Positions 1 through 9,925 of a stretch of 64,000 bases of DNA are shown here, piece by piece. Source of the stretch: Paractinoplanes polyasparticus (GTDB lineage: Bacteria > Actinomycetota > Actinomycetes > Mycobacteriales > Micromonosporaceae). The stretch lies in the NCBI RefSeq assembly GCF_019710575.1, contig NZ_JAHWFK010000038.1:1-64000 (forward strand), read 5' to 3'. Below the pieces are notes generated by a model. That model was not told the origin of the DNA. It was given only the letters and a program-made list of their open reading frames with translations, and searched no databases. A program made the position numbers and the translations under genes. The stretch's first letter is position 1; each line of letters starts with the position of its first letter.

Positions 1-236
1 GCGACCCGCGGCCCGCGACCGCGCCCTGCGCCCGCGACCTTCGAGCAGGGCTCTGCAATCTGCGAGCAGGGCCCCTGCGACTGGCGCCGCCGAGGCCTCG
101 AGCTGCTGGCCGGCGGCCGCTGCAAATTTCCTGCGTTGTTCATTTCATTGACGAGCATCGGCGGTCGTGTGACCGTGGGCGGCAAGCGCTTTCCCGCATG
201 TCACAGCGGTGTCACCGACCGCCGGAAGGAACTGCC

Positions 237-1559
237 ATGCCTCTCTTCCCCGTGGCCTCGCTGGCTACCGCGGCGCTGTTCGCGTTCGCTCCGCCGGCTG
301 CCGGGCCGCCGACGACGAACGTAGGGGGTGCGTCCGGCGGAGCGCCTCCGGCCGCTCTGCAGCTCGCGCGGCAGGGCATCGGCGCCGGTGACGGGTGGGC
401 GTCGGCGGCCGCTGGCACGACGGGCGGCTCGGCCGCGGACGACGCGCACGTATTCGTGGTGCGCAGCCGGGACGAGCTGGTCGCGGCCGTCGCCGGGAAC
501 ACGCCGAAGATCGTCCTCGTCTCGGGTCGGATCGACCTGCGGGCGGGCCGGACGTGCGACGACTTCGCCGATCCGGACTACTCGCTGGACGCTTTCCTGG
601 CCGCGTACGACCCGGCCGTCTGGGGCCGGGCGGCCGAACCGACCGGGCCGCTCGAGGACGCCCGAGTCCGGTCGGCGCGCGCCCAGGGCGACCAGATCCG
701 CGCGGTCGTCGGCAGCAACACGACAATCGTCGGGATCAACGGTGGGCGGCTCGATCACGGCAGCCTGGTGCTCACCAACGTCAGCAACATCATCGTGCGG
801 AATCTCGAGGTCACCGACGCGGCGGATTGCTTCCCGGCGTGGGATCCGACCGACGGGGCGGCCGGCAACTGGAACTCGCTCTACGACCTGGTCTCGCTCA
901 GCGGCGCGACGAACGTGTGGCTCGACCACAACACGTTCAGCGACGGCAACAACCACGACGCCGACCAGCCGCTGCGCTTCGGCCGGCCCTACCAGGTGCA
1001 CGACGGCGCGACCGACTTCATCCGCGGCTCGGACCTGATCACGGTCTCCTGGAACGACTACTACGACCACGACAAGACCATGCTGATCGGCTCGACCGAC
1101 ACACCCGGCGTGGACGTGGGCAAGCTGCGCGTCACCGTGCACCACAACCGCTTCGGCAATGTCGTCCAGCGGGCCCCGCGCGTGCGGTTCGGCCAGGTCG
1201 ACGTCTACAACAACCTGTACGTGGCCACCGACGAGGAGTACAGCTACTCCCTCGGTGCAGGCGTCGAGTCGAGCATCTACGCCGAGAACAACTACTTCCG
1301 GCTGAGCGCTGACGTGCCCGCCTCCGACGTCATCGCGTACTGGAAGGGCACCCGGATCACCGCGATCGGGTCGCTGGTGCAGATCTCGGGGCGCACACCC
1401 CAGCCGGTCGACCTGGTCGCCGCCTACAACGCCGCCCACGACCCCGACCTCGCCCCTGACGCCGGCTGGACCCCCACCCTGCGCACGCAGGTCCACCCCA
1501 CGGCCGCCGTCCCGGCCGTCGTCAGTGCCGGGGTGGGCATCCGCCGCATCCTGCGCTGA
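237..1559 (+). CDS. Secreted pectate lyase (polysaccharide lyase family 1)
   Basis: Predicted extracellular lyase that cleaves polygalacturonate by beta-elimination. The protein is 440 residues. Its first ~23 residues form a Sec signal peptide (hydrophobic run VASLATAALFAFA, then APPAAG). The body has parallel beta-helix features: VWLDHNTFSDGN, then WNDYYDHDKTMLIG, then TVHHNRFGNVVQRAPRVRFG. The last contains the RxPxxR signature (RAPRVR) that carries the catalytic arginine in PL1 enzymes. I chose the ATG at 237 because GGAAGGA sits just upstream; an ATG 13 codons earlier lacks a site and would bury the signal peptide. The 236 bases before it are very GC-rich with repeated GCGAGCAGGGC-like words and no gene. 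Substrate specificity is inferred from the family. Confidence 0.9.
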   Translation: MPLFPVASLATAALFAFAPPAAGPPTTNVGGASGGAPPAALQLARQGIGAGDGWASAAAGTTGGSAADDAHVFVVRSRDELVAAVAGNTPKIVLVSGRIDLRAGRTCDDFADPDYSLDAFLAAYDPAVWGRAAEPTGPLEDARVRSARAQGDQIRAVVGSNTTIVGINGGRLDHGSLVLTNVSNIIVRNLEVTDAADCFPAWDPTDGAAGNWNSLYDLVSLSGATNVWLDHNTFSDGNNHDADQPLRFGRPYQVHDGATDFIRGSDLITVSWNDYYDHDKTMLIGSTDTPGVDVGKLRVTVHHNRFGNVVQRAPRVRFGQVDVYNNLYVATDEEYSYSLGAGVESSIYAENNYFRLSADVPASDVIAYWKGTRITAIGSLVQISGRTPQPVDLVAAYNAAHDPDLAPDAGWTPTLRTQVHPTAAVPAVVSAGVGIRRILR

Positions 1560-1802
1560 GGCGGGCACGGACCGCCCACCACGCCGCACGGACCGAGTAC
1601 CACCGCCGTACGGATCGGGCGCTGCCGCCGCACACCGTCCAGCGCCGTCGCACGGACCGGACGCGGCTGCGGCGGCGGGCGGCAATCGACGCGGCGAGGC
1701 CGGGAAATTTAGCAAAACGACGCAGGTCAGGGGCCGGATCGCGCGAGGGCGAAAATGGCTGTTCGCCACTCGGACGAGGTGGTGAACAGGCACGCTGAGG
1801 GC

Positions 1803-2420
1803 ATGCAGATCGGCGTGATCGGGGCAGGACAGCACGGCGCGACCCTCGCCGAGTGGTGCGTGGAGGGTGGCCACGATGTGGCCGTGACGTCGCGGCACCC
1901 GGAGCGGCTCGGCGCGGTGGTCACCCATCTCGGCGGGCACGGTACGGCGCTGCCGGTGGCCGAGGCGGTCGACTTCGCCGACGTGGTGTTGTTCGCGCCG
2001 AACTGGGAGTCCGCGCCCGAGGCGATCGAGCTGGCCGGCGCCGCCCTCAACGGCAAGATCGTCATCGACGCGACCAACCCGGTCGGACCGCTGCCCGGCG
2101 GGGCGGCCAGCGGGTTCGAGTCGCTGATGCAGCTCGCGCCCCAGGCGCACTGGGCGAAGGCGCTGAACACCCTGCCGACCAACGTGCTGCAGCACCGCCG
2201 CGGCCACGACCCGCTGCTGGCCGAGTTCGTCTGCACCGACCTGCGCGACGCCCGCCAGGCCGCGGCCACGATCATCCGCGACATGGGCTTCGCGCCCTAC
2301 TACGCGGGCGGCGCCCAGGCGGCCCGGCTCCTCGAGCCCGGCGGCCCGCTGCAGCAGACCGAGGTCGACGTCTTCCACGCGAAGGACGTTCTGGCCGAGG
2401 CGCTCACCCTGCGCCCGTGA
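1803..2420 (+). CDS. NAD(P)-binding oxidoreductase, F420:NADP reductase-like
   Basis: Small cytosolic Rossmann-fold protein of about 205 residues. It opens with MQIGVIGAGQHG, a GxGxxG dinucleotide-binding loop, followed by a TSRHPERLG segment typical of NADP-binding members of the F420-dependent NADP reductase family. WAKALNTLPTNVLQ later in the protein also fits that family. The substrate cannot be read from sequence, since many members are merely annotated NAD(P)-binding. An in-frame ATG at 1755 has a better ribosome site (GAGGG) but adds 16 residues ahead of the Rossmann strand, so the start is uncertain. The upstream gap (1560-1802) holds degenerate CGCACGGACCG-like repeats. Confidence 0.75.
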   Translation: MQIGVIGAGQHGATLAEWCVEGGHDVAVTSRHPERLGAVVTHLGGHGTALPVAEAVDFADVVLFAPNWESAPEAIELAGAALNGKIVIDATNPVGPLPGGAASGFESLMQLAPQAHWAKALNTLPTNVLQHRRGHDPLLAEFVCTDLRDARQAAATIIRDMGFAPYYAGGAQAARLLEPGGPLQQTEVDVFHAKDVLAEALTLRP

Positions 2421-2493
2421 CAACCGCCGATGCGGCCACTCCCAGACCGGGGTGACGAACACCCCGGCGGCCGCTTCCAGCACCGTGAAGGGG

Positions 2494-3213
2494 TCACACG
2501 TCGACGGTGACGAAGGCCTTTCCGCTGGTGTTCACCACGCGTACGGATTGGACCTGTGCGGGGTCGATGAGGGCGCTCCCGTTGAGCGTCGTGCCCCCGG
2601 ACTCGCCGGCCGGTGAGACCAGCCAGCTGCCGGCGAAGGCCGTCGAACCGTCGCGGCCGACCACTTCGAGCACACACTTCTCACCGGCCGGGATGCCACC
2701 GACGGTGGCCGTCACCCGTACCCAGCCGGCCGCGGGCGTCACCGCCACCTGCATCCGGGCGCCGGTGGCCGCGTCGGTGCCCGACCCGAGCTGGGCGCCG
2801 GCCGGTACCGACAGGGTCGCGGAGGGCTGGGCGACCGGCGTCGACTCGGGGGCCGTGCCCCGCCCGACCAGCACGCCGCCGCCGATTGCGAGGACGACGG
2901 CCGCGGCGGCGATGGACGTGACCGTGGCCAGCCGGCGGTAGCGGCGACCGGACGACTCGCGGCGCACCTGGCGCAGCGTGCGCTGCAGAAGCAGGTCGGC
3001 GTCGTCGGGCGGGCCGTCGAGCAGCATCTCCTCGGGGACGCCGCCCAGCTGGTCGGACCACTGGCGGAGCGAGTCACGCTCGGCGCGGCACTCGGCGCAG
3101 CCGGCCAGGTGCTCGTCGGCCTCGGCCTTCTCGTCCTCGGAGAGCATTTCCAGCAGGTAGCCGGCCAGGTCGACGTGGTCGTTGGTCGGGTTCGCCCTTT
3201 CCGGCGTAGTCAT
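2494..3213 (-). CDS. Zinc-binding anti-sigma factor (RslA/RskA-like)
   Basis: Membrane anti-sigma factor of 239 residues, expected to hold the adjacent ECF sigma factor inactive. The N-terminal cytoplasmic part carries the ZAS motif H35-x3-C39-x2-C42 (DEHLAGCAEC). A single membrane helix follows at about 93-118, preceded by the basic stretch RRESSGRRYRR. The extracytoplasmic C-terminal domain (about 119-239) is beta-rich and ends KAFVTVDV, as in anti-sigma-K-like C-terminal domains. Its ATG overlaps the sigma stop codon as ATGA (3210-3213), so the two are translationally coupled. The signal it senses is unknown. Confidence 0.88.
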   Translation of the reverse strand: MTTPERANPTNDHVDLAGYLLEMLSEDEKAEADEHLAGCAECRAERDSLRQWSDQLGGVPEEMLLDGPPDDADLLLQRTLRQVRRESSGRRYRRLATVTSIAAAAVVLAIGGGVLVGRGTAPESTPVAQPSATLSVPAGAQLGSGTDAATGARMQVAVTPAAGWVRVTATVGGIPAGEKCVLEVVGRDGSTAFAGSWLVSPAGESGGTTLNGSALIDPAQVQSVRVVNTSGKAFVTVDV

Positions 3214-3743
3214 GATGCCAACCGTTCCGTGCCGGCCTCGCGCAAGGCCCGCAACGCATAGAAGGACCGCGATTTCACTGTGCCCGGCGGGATGCCGAGC
3301 ACCTCGGCCGCCTCGGCCACCGTGTTGCCTTTCAGATACACCTGTTCGAGCACCTCGCGGTGCTCGGTGGAGAGCCGGCTGAGCGCGTCGACGACAACCA
3401 TCGACGTGACCACCTGGTCGGAGTGGTCCTGCTCCACCGCGGCGTCGGGCGGGCTCTCGGCCACCTCGGGGGGCCGGCGGTTCCGGGCGCGGATCTGATC
3501 CAGGACGATGTTGCGGCAGACCGTGAGCAGCCAGCCCCGCACGGACCCCTTGCCGTTGTTGAGGCTGTCGGGGTGCCGCCAGGCGCGGACCAGCGCCTCC
3601 TGGACCACGTCCTCGGCGGCGGCGCGGTCGCGGGTCAGCTGCGTGGCGTACGCGAGCATGGCTCGTCCGTGTTCCTGGAACAACGATCTGACCAGCGCCT
3701 CATCGGCCACCTCCCGGTGCGGTCTCTGTCTGCTCGACGGCAT
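3210..3743 (-). CDS. ECF RNA polymerase sigma factor, SigL-like
   Basis: Extracytoplasmic-function sigma factor of 177 residues. Region 2 includes AEDVVQEALVRAWRHP and the -10 recognition stretch GWLLTVCRNIVLDQIRARNRRP. Region 4 is SRLSTEHREVLEQVYLKG with the recognition helix AAEVLGIPPGTVKSR. The family resemblance is to mycobacterial SigL, which also pairs with a ZAS anti-sigma factor. I prefer the ATG at 3743 because GGGGAGAG precedes it; a GTG at 3764 would add seven residues. The gene is divergent from a lipoprotein gene across about 220 bases. No SigL-type box was found facing this gene, so autoregulation is not shown. Confidence 0.9.
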   Translation of the reverse strand: MPSSRQRPHREVADEALVRSLFQEHGRAMLAYATQLTRDRAAAEDVVQEALVRAWRHPDSLNNGKGSVRGWLLTVCRNIVLDQIRARNRRPPEVAESPPDAAVEQDHSDQVVTSMVVVDALSRLSTEHREVLEQVYLKGNTVAEAAEVLGIPPGTVKSRSFYALRALREAGTERLAS

Positions 3744-3890
3744 CCGTCTCTCTCCCCGCGGCACTCTTTCCCGTGCCGTCTCCTTCGCAGGCTTGTGACG
3801 ACATCGATGAAAGTACTGTGCTGCGGCTACCGGGAATACGTGCCCCTGGGCCTCCGCGGATCAGATTCTCGAGAAAGTGGCACATCCCGG

Positions 3891-3918
3891 TGAACCGCTG
3901 CGAGAGGCCCGGCGTGTG
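3891..3918 (+). promoter_or_regulatory. Candidate SigL-type ECF promoter for the lipoprotein gene
   Basis: TGAACC at 3891-3896 is followed after 16 bases by CGTGTG at 3913-3918, about 50 bases before the lipoprotein start codon. The pair resembles the -35 TGAACC / -10 CGTGTR elements that I recall being reported for mycobacterial SigL. Assignment to the neighbouring sigma factor is an inference. Confidence 0.6.
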
Positions 3919-3967
3919 GAGGTCATCCCCTTTGGACGGGCACCACCGGCACGAGATGGAGCTAGCC

Positions 3968-4738
3968 ATGATCAAGCGGAGCAGGACGATCTACGCCGTA
4001 ACCATGCTGGCCGCTCTGGCGAGTGTCGCAGCGTGCGGCAGCCAGGCCGCGCCGACCGACGCGGCGGCCGATCTGCCGGTGCCGGTGGCGGTGCAGCAGT
4101 CAGCAGCCCCGCTCAACCCGCAGGGCCCGGGTGAGCTGCCGGAACTGGCGGGCGCCGAGCCGCCGGTGGCCGAGGAGACGCTCCCGGCCACCGAGGAGGC
4201 ACAGGCGCAGGAGGACGAACAGGCCGCTCCGGAGCCCGCGGCGTCGCCCACGGTCGCCAAGAAGCAGCGGTGGGTCAAGATCTTCAGCGGCCCCTCGCAG
4301 CAGGACATCATCCCGCCGAAGTCGCGGACGGACGGCAGCAAGACGGTCGAGCTGAACACCACCGACAACGAGCAGATCGGCACGTACGTGACCGACGGGG
4401 CCGGGCGGACGCTCTACCGGTTCGACAACGACACGAACAAGCCGCCGAAGACCAACTGCAAGGGTGACTGCGCGACCGCCTGGCCGCCGCTGCTCATCCG
4501 CTCCCCCGGCAAGATCTTCCCGGACGGCGTCGACCCCGAGATCGTCGGCTTCGTCGAGCGCGGCGACGGGACGTGCCAGGTGACGATCAACGGCTGGCCG
4601 GTCTACTACTTCGTCGCCGACGCCAAGGCGGGCGACATCAGCGGCCAGGGCCTGAACGGCAAGTGGTTCGCCATCAAGCCGGACGGCGGCAAGACCGCGG
4701 CGACACCCGGCCCACTCGCCTCGAGCGGCACCAAGTAG
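3968..4738 (+). CDS. Lipoprotein with secreted repeats (COG4315 family)
   Basis: Exported lipoprotein of 256 residues. Its signal peptide is MIKRSRTIYAVTMLAALASVAAC, with a lipobox ending VAAC. A Pro/Ala/Glu-rich linker follows. The C-terminal half holds two copies of the actinobacterial secreted repeat (Lipoprotein_15, COG4315): one around LYRFDNDTNKPPKTNCKGDC...WPPLL and one around WPVYYFVADAKAGDISGQG. Family function is not established; a cell-envelope or redox role has been suggested for some homologues. The divergent position to the ECF sigma gene and the matching promoter suggest it belongs to that regulon. The longer in-frame extension to 3773 crosses the promoter and lacks a signal peptide, so it was not used. 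Confidence 0.85.
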   Translation: MIKRSRTIYAVTMLAALASVAACGSQAAPTDAAADLPVPVAVQQSAAPLNPQGPGELPELAGAEPPVAEETLPATEEAQAQEDEQAAPEPAASPTVAKKQRWVKIFSGPSQQDIIPPKSRTDGSKTVELNTTDNEQIGTYVTDGAGRTLYRFDNDTNKPPKTNCKGDCATAWPPLLIRSPGKIFPDGVDPEIVGFVERGDGTCQVTINGWPVYYFVADAKAGDISGQGLNGKWFAIKPDGGKTAATPGPLASSGTK

Positions 4739-4769
4739 AGCCGACAAAGCCAGCAACGCACATCGGGGG

Positions 4770-4806
4770 CGCGCCCGGCGGTTCAGCAACCGCCGGGCGC
4801 GTTTTT
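4770..4806 (+). terminator. Rho-independent terminator after the lipoprotein gene
   Basis: GCGCCCGGCGGTT (4771-4783) and AACCGCCGGGCGC (4788-4800) form a perfect 13-bp stem with a CAGC loop. It is followed by GTTTTT (4801-4806). It lies about 30 bases past the lipoprotein stop codon. Confidence 0.92.
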
Positions 4807-4810
4807 GCCC

Positions 4811-4862
4811 GCGCGCCGCCACTCCGGCCCGGGTGAAGCGCGCGCCGCCACTCCGGCCCGGG
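4811..4862 (+). repeat. Two direct copies of a 23-bp GC-rich repeat
   Basis: The 23-base unit beginning GCGCGCCGCCACTCCGGCCC occurs at 4811-4833 and identically at 4840-4862, a period of 29 bases. It sits between the terminator and the start of the next gene. No function is evident; it may be a recent slippage duplication. Confidence 0.85.
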
Positions 4863-4892
4863 CGGCGAAGGCAACCCGATAACGTGGCCCGA

Positions 4893-5669
4893 ATGGATCG
4901 AGATCTTTCCGGCGTACGCGATCTCGCCGCCGACCTGGCCGTGCGGGCCGGCCGGTTGCAGCTCGAGCGGCGCGACACCCTGCGCGTAGGGGCACCCAAG
5001 GCACACGCCAACGACGTCGTCAGCGACGTCGACATCGCCAGCGAGCGGCTGATCGTCGAGGCGATTCACGCGGTCTGGCCCGACGACGCCGTGCAGGCGG
5101 AGGAGGGCAGCAGCCGGGCCGGCGCCAGCGGCTGGAACTGGGTGATCGATCCGCTCGACGGCACCCGGAACTACATCAGCCGTACGGGACCCTGGTCGGT
5201 CTGCGTCGCGCTGTACGAGGGTGACGAGCCGCGGGTGGCGGTCGCGCACGAGCCCGTCGCGAACGAGACGTTCAGCGCGATCGACGGCGGCGGCGCCTTT
5301 CTGAACGGTGAGAAGATCACCGTGTCGGGCGGGCCGCCGCTGGCCGAGGCGCTGGTGGGCGTCAGCTTCCAGCCCAATCCGGCGACCAAGGAACGCACGG
5401 GCAAGGTGATCCGGGAGCTGCTGCCGGTCTGCGGCGACATCCGCCGGCTGCCGGCCGCGCTGAACCTGGTCTACCTGGCGGCCGGCCGGCTGGACGGCGG
5501 TCTGGCCCTCGACACGAACTTGTGGGACATCGCCGCCGGCGCGCTGATCGCGCGCGAGGCGGGCGTGGTCCTCGGCGGCCGGGGCGACGACTTCACGACC
5601 GACCTCACCGTGGGTGCCGCTCCGGCGCTGTGGCCGGCGTTGTCGGAGCGGGTGCGCGCGGCGGCATAG
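4893..5669 (+). CDS. Inositol monophosphatase family protein
   Basis: Mg2+-dependent phosphomonoesterase of 258 residues. The family motifs are present: an acidic pair in VQAEEGS, the metal-binding DPLDGT in WVIDPLDGTRNY, and the second signature NLWDIAAGALIAREAG. The length fits inositol or histidinol phosphatases. Inositol-1-phosphate (mycothiol or phosphatidylinositol synthesis), histidinol phosphate and 3'-phosphoadenosine phosphate are all possible substrates. The ATG at 4893 is used. An in-frame GTG at 4833 would read through the 23-bp repeat and has no better ribosome site. The gene appears monocistronic. Confidence 0.88.
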   Translation: MDRDLSGVRDLAADLAVRAGRLQLERRDTLRVGAPKAHANDVVSDVDIASERLIVEAIHAVWPDDAVQAEEGSSRAGASGWNWVIDPLDGTRNYISRTGPWSVCVALYEGDEPRVAVAHEPVANETFSAIDGGGAFLNGEKITVSGGPPLAEALVGVSFQPNPATKERTGKVIRELLPVCGDIRRLPAALNLVYLAAGRLDGGLALDTNLWDIAAGALIAREAGVVLGGRGDDFTTDLTVGAAPALWPALSERVRAAA

Positions 5670-6664
5670 GGCCGACCGGCAACACTGCGGCCGCGGTTGC
5701 CGGCGACGTCTCCCTCGACTGCCCACCCGTCTGAGGCACCCGACGCGTTCCTGAGCATCACCACATCCGGCCCTTGGATATGGGGTGTTCGGATGATCGG
5801 CAGTGGGACGGTTTTCGTGATCTCCCACCCGTTCGGGTGAGTTTGGACAAGGGGGTGGCGGGGGCAAGTGAGGCGGGCGTTGCCGGTGGCCTGGGATGGT
5901 CGCCCGTGGAGAAGGAGCCTCGTACATGTCTGTCCTCACCGCTTCAGCCGACACGGACACCGCGAGTGAGCTGATCACCGCGATGGCGTCGCTGCCTGCC
6001 GGGCATCCGTCGCGGGCCGAGCTGCGGGACCGGGCGATCGAGGCCTGGCTGCCGCTGGGGCGTCACCTCGCGCAGCGGTACGCCGGGCGCGGTGAGCCGG
6101 CGGACGACCTGTTCCAGGTGGCCGTGGTCGGTCTGATCAAGGCGGTCGACCGGTGGGACGCCGACCGCGGGGTCGACTTCGCGGGGTACGCGATCCCGAC
6201 CATCGTCGGGGAGATCAAGCGGCACTTCCGGGACCGCACCTGGTCGGTGCGGGTGCCGCGGCGGCTGCAGGAGATGCGGCTCGCCATCACCGCCGCCAAC
6301 GCGACGCTCAGCAACGAGCTGGGCCGGGCCGCCACCGTGGCCGACATCGCCACCCACCTCGGGGTCACCGAGGAAGAGGTGCTCGAGGGCCTGGAAGGCG
6401 CCCGCGCCTACAACGCCACGAGCCTCTCCACCCCGGTCAGCGCCGACGGCACGACCGAGCTCGGCGACACCCTCGGCGGCGAGGACCGCGAGTTCGAGGC
6501 GGCCGAGTTCCGGGTCGCGCTCGGTCCCGCCCTGGCCACCCTGAACGAGCGCGAGCAGCGGATCGTCCACCTGCGCTTCTACGGCAACCTGACGCAGACC
6601 CAGATCGCCGAGCAGGTCGGCATCTCCCAGATGCACGTGTCCCGGCTGCTCAGCCGGGCCCTGG

Positions 6665-7999
<1,335 letters not shown>

Positions 8000-8093
8000 G
8001 TGCTGACCCTAATCAGCTGCCGGCGCTGCCGCTCGCGGTGGTCGGCGCCCAGCGCCTGGACGTTGCCGGTTGAATCATGATGTTCTTGGGCTC

Positions 8094-8468
8094 ATGACCG
8101 TCGACGGGGAACGTCTGTCCGAGCTCGCGCACCGCAACCTGCTGGGCGTCTTCGCCGAGCGCGACCCGCAGAAACGCGCGGCCGTGATCGCCGAGATCTA
8201 CGCCGAGCACGTCACCTTCTCCGACCCCGACGAGGTCGTGGTGGGCCGCGACGCGCTCGGCGCCAAGGCGCAACGGCTGCTCGACCAGGCGCCGGATTTC
8301 GTGTTCAGCGCGGCCGGCCCGGTGCGGACCAGCGGCAACCTGGCCATGCTGGCCTGGCGTCTCGGCCCCGAGGGACAGCTGCCGGTGGCCGCCGGCCTGG
8401 ACATCTCGATCGTCGAGGACGACCGGATCACCCACCTCTACACGATGCTCGACCCGCCGGTGGCCTGA
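8094..8468 (+). CDS. SnoaL-like / NTF2-fold protein
   Basis: Small protein of 124 residues with the pattern of the SnoaL/NTF2 alpha+beta barrel: an N-terminal helix pair (LSELAHRNLLGVFAERDPQKR), then AVIAEIYAEHVTFSDPDE, the segment GRDALGAKAQRLLDQAPDF, and the end strand DDRITHLYTMLDP. Family members are either small enzymes (isomerases, hydrolases) or ligand binders, and the role cannot be assigned further. The ATG at 8094 is chosen over an in-frame TTG at 8070. It sits one base ahead of the serine hydrolase gene and is presumably co-transcribed with it. Confidence 0.75.
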   Translation: MTVDGERLSELAHRNLLGVFAERDPQKRAAVIAEIYAEHVTFSDPDEVVVGRDALGAKAQRLLDQAPDFVFSAAGPVRTSGNLAMLAWRLGPEGQLPVAAGLDISIVEDDRITHLYTMLDPPVA

Positions 8469-8469
8469 G

Positions 8470-9783
8470 GTGGAGCTGCTCGACGAGCTGGTCGCCCGCT
8501 ACGACGTGCCGGGCGCGGCCGTCGCGGTGGGCCACGGCGATACGCTGATCGAGGCGGCGACCGGGGTGCTCAACCGGGACACCGGGGTCGAGGCCACCGC
8601 CGACAGCGTGTTCCAGATCGGCTCGGTCACCAAGGTGTGGACGGCGGCGCTGGTCATGCAGCTCGTCGACCAGGGGCTGGTCGAGCTGGACGAGCCGGTG
8701 CGGCGCTATCTGCCGGCCTTCGCGGTGGTCGATCCGGAGGCGAGCGCGACGGTCACCGTCCGGCAGTTGCTGCTGCACACCGGCGGCTTCGACGGCGATC
8801 TGTTCGAGGACACCGGCCGCGGCGACGAGGCGCTCGACCGCTATCTGGAGTATCTGCGTGACCACGCCACGCAGGTGTCGCCACCGGGTGAGCTGTATTC
8901 ATACTCCAACTCGGGGTACGCCGTGCTGGGGGCGCTGGTGGCGAGCCTGCGCGGCGACGTCTTCGAGTCGGTGCTGCGCGAGCGGCTGATCGAGCCGCTG
9001 GGCGCCGGCCACATGGCGCTGCTGGCCGAGGAGGCGATCCTGTTCCGGGCCGCGGCCGGTCACGTGCGCGGCGAGGTGGCCCGGCCCTGGCAGATGCCCC
9101 GATCGCTCGCGCCGGCCGGCGCCACCGCCTGTGCAGCGCCACGTGACCTCGTACGGTTCGGCCGCCTCTTCCTCGACGGCGGCGGGACGCTGCTTTCGCC
9201 CGGTTCGGTCGCGGCCATGACGTCACGGCAGCTCACATTGCCCGGGGTGCCCGTGCACGGCGCGGGGCATCGTGGGCTGGGTGTCACGCTGTTCGAGTGG
9301 GACGGCGCCGCGGCGTACGGCCACGACGGCGACACGATCGGGCAGGCGACCGTGTGGCGCGTCGTCCCGGATCACGACCTCGTCGTCGCCATCTGCGCCA
9401 CCGGCGCGGGATCGGTCGGCTTCTTCGACGAGTTGCTCGCCGGCATCGTGCGCGAGCGGACCGGCCTGACCATCCCGGCTCGCCCGGTGCCGCCGGCCGG
9501 CCCGCACGCGCCCGGCCCGGCGCGGTTCGCCGGCCGCTACGACTTCCCCCTGGGTTCGTACGAGATAGTGCCGGCCGACGACGGCCTCGAGGTGACCGCC
9601 AGCCCGCGCGGACTCGCCGCCGCGGCCGGCGAAAGCCCGGGCACCCGCCGCTACGTCGCCCTGGCCGGCACGACGTTCATCAGCACCGAGCCGTCCCAGG
9701 GATGCTTCGACACGTTCACGATCCTGGGCGACGGCCGGTATCTGTTCGGCGGCCGGCTGGCCCGCCGGGTCGTGCCGACCTGA
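8470..9783 (+). CDS. Serine hydrolase, class C beta-lactamase/esterase family
   Basis: Penicillin-binding-protein-like hydrolase of 437 residues. The catalytic S-x-x-K is in QIGSVTKVWTA, and the second motif Y-x-N in LYSYSNSGYAVLG. A C-terminal extension after about residue 330 (PARFAGRYDFPLGSYEI) resembles the extra beta domain of EstB/LACTB-like esterases. There is no obvious signal peptide, so a cytosolic esterase or peptidase is more likely than a resistance beta-lactamase. The GTG start lies one base after the preceding stop codon, indicating translational coupling to the SnoaL-like gene. Confidence 0.87.
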   Translation: MELLDELVARYDVPGAAVAVGHGDTLIEAATGVLNRDTGVEATADSVFQIGSVTKVWTAALVMQLVDQGLVELDEPVRRYLPAFAVVDPEASATVTVRQLLLHTGGFDGDLFEDTGRGDEALDRYLEYLRDHATQVSPPGELYSYSNSGYAVLGALVASLRGDVFESVLRERLIEPLGAGHMALLAEEAILFRAAAGHVRGEVARPWQMPRSLAPAGATACAAPRDLVRFGRLFLDGGGTLLSPGSVAAMTSRQLTLPGVPVHGAGHRGLGVTLFEWDGAAAYGHDGDTIGQATVWRVVPDHDLVVAICATGAGSVGFFDELLAGIVRERTGLTIPARPVPPAGPHAPGPARFAGRYDFPLGSYEIVPADDGLEVTASPRGLAAAAGESPGTRRYVALAGTTFISTEPSQGCFDTFTILGDGRYLFGGRLARRVVPT

Positions 9784-9821
9784 CAGCTTCCTGACTTCCG
9801 CTCGCCAGGCTGATCGCTCGG

Positions 9822-9913
9822 CCCGGGAGCGACCAGCACCCGAGCGAGAAGCTCGGGCGCGACCGGCGACCCGGGCGGGAAGCTCGGGAGCGACCAGCGC
9901 CCCGGGCGGGAAG
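9822..9913 (+). repeat. Three tandem ~31-bp repeats ahead of a lipoprotein gene
   Basis: Imperfect tandem copies lie at 9822-9851 (30 bp), 9852-9882 and 9883-9913 (31 bp each). They share the frame CTCGGGAGCGACCAGC...CCGGGCGGGAAG. Each unit carries CCCGAG/CTCGGG-type arms that can pair across unit borders. The array ends directly at the ribosome site (GAGGA) of the next gene. Confidence 0.85.
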
Positions 9914-9925
9914 CGAGGACAGTCC

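Noticed and set aside
201..2483. Long minus-strand frame across the pectate lyase and reductase genes
   Set aside because: Composition-driven shadow with no recognisable motif. The plus-strand genes have signal peptide, RxPxxR and Rossmann motifs.
5805..5870. SigF/SigB-type autoregulatory promoter (GTTT...GGGT) ahead of the sigma factor
   Set aside because: GTTTTC and GGGTGA are present but the spacing is longer than the usual range and the -10 is poor.
9822..9913. CRISPR array
   Set aside because: The repeats are directly tandem with no spacers, only three imperfect units, and no cas gene is present.
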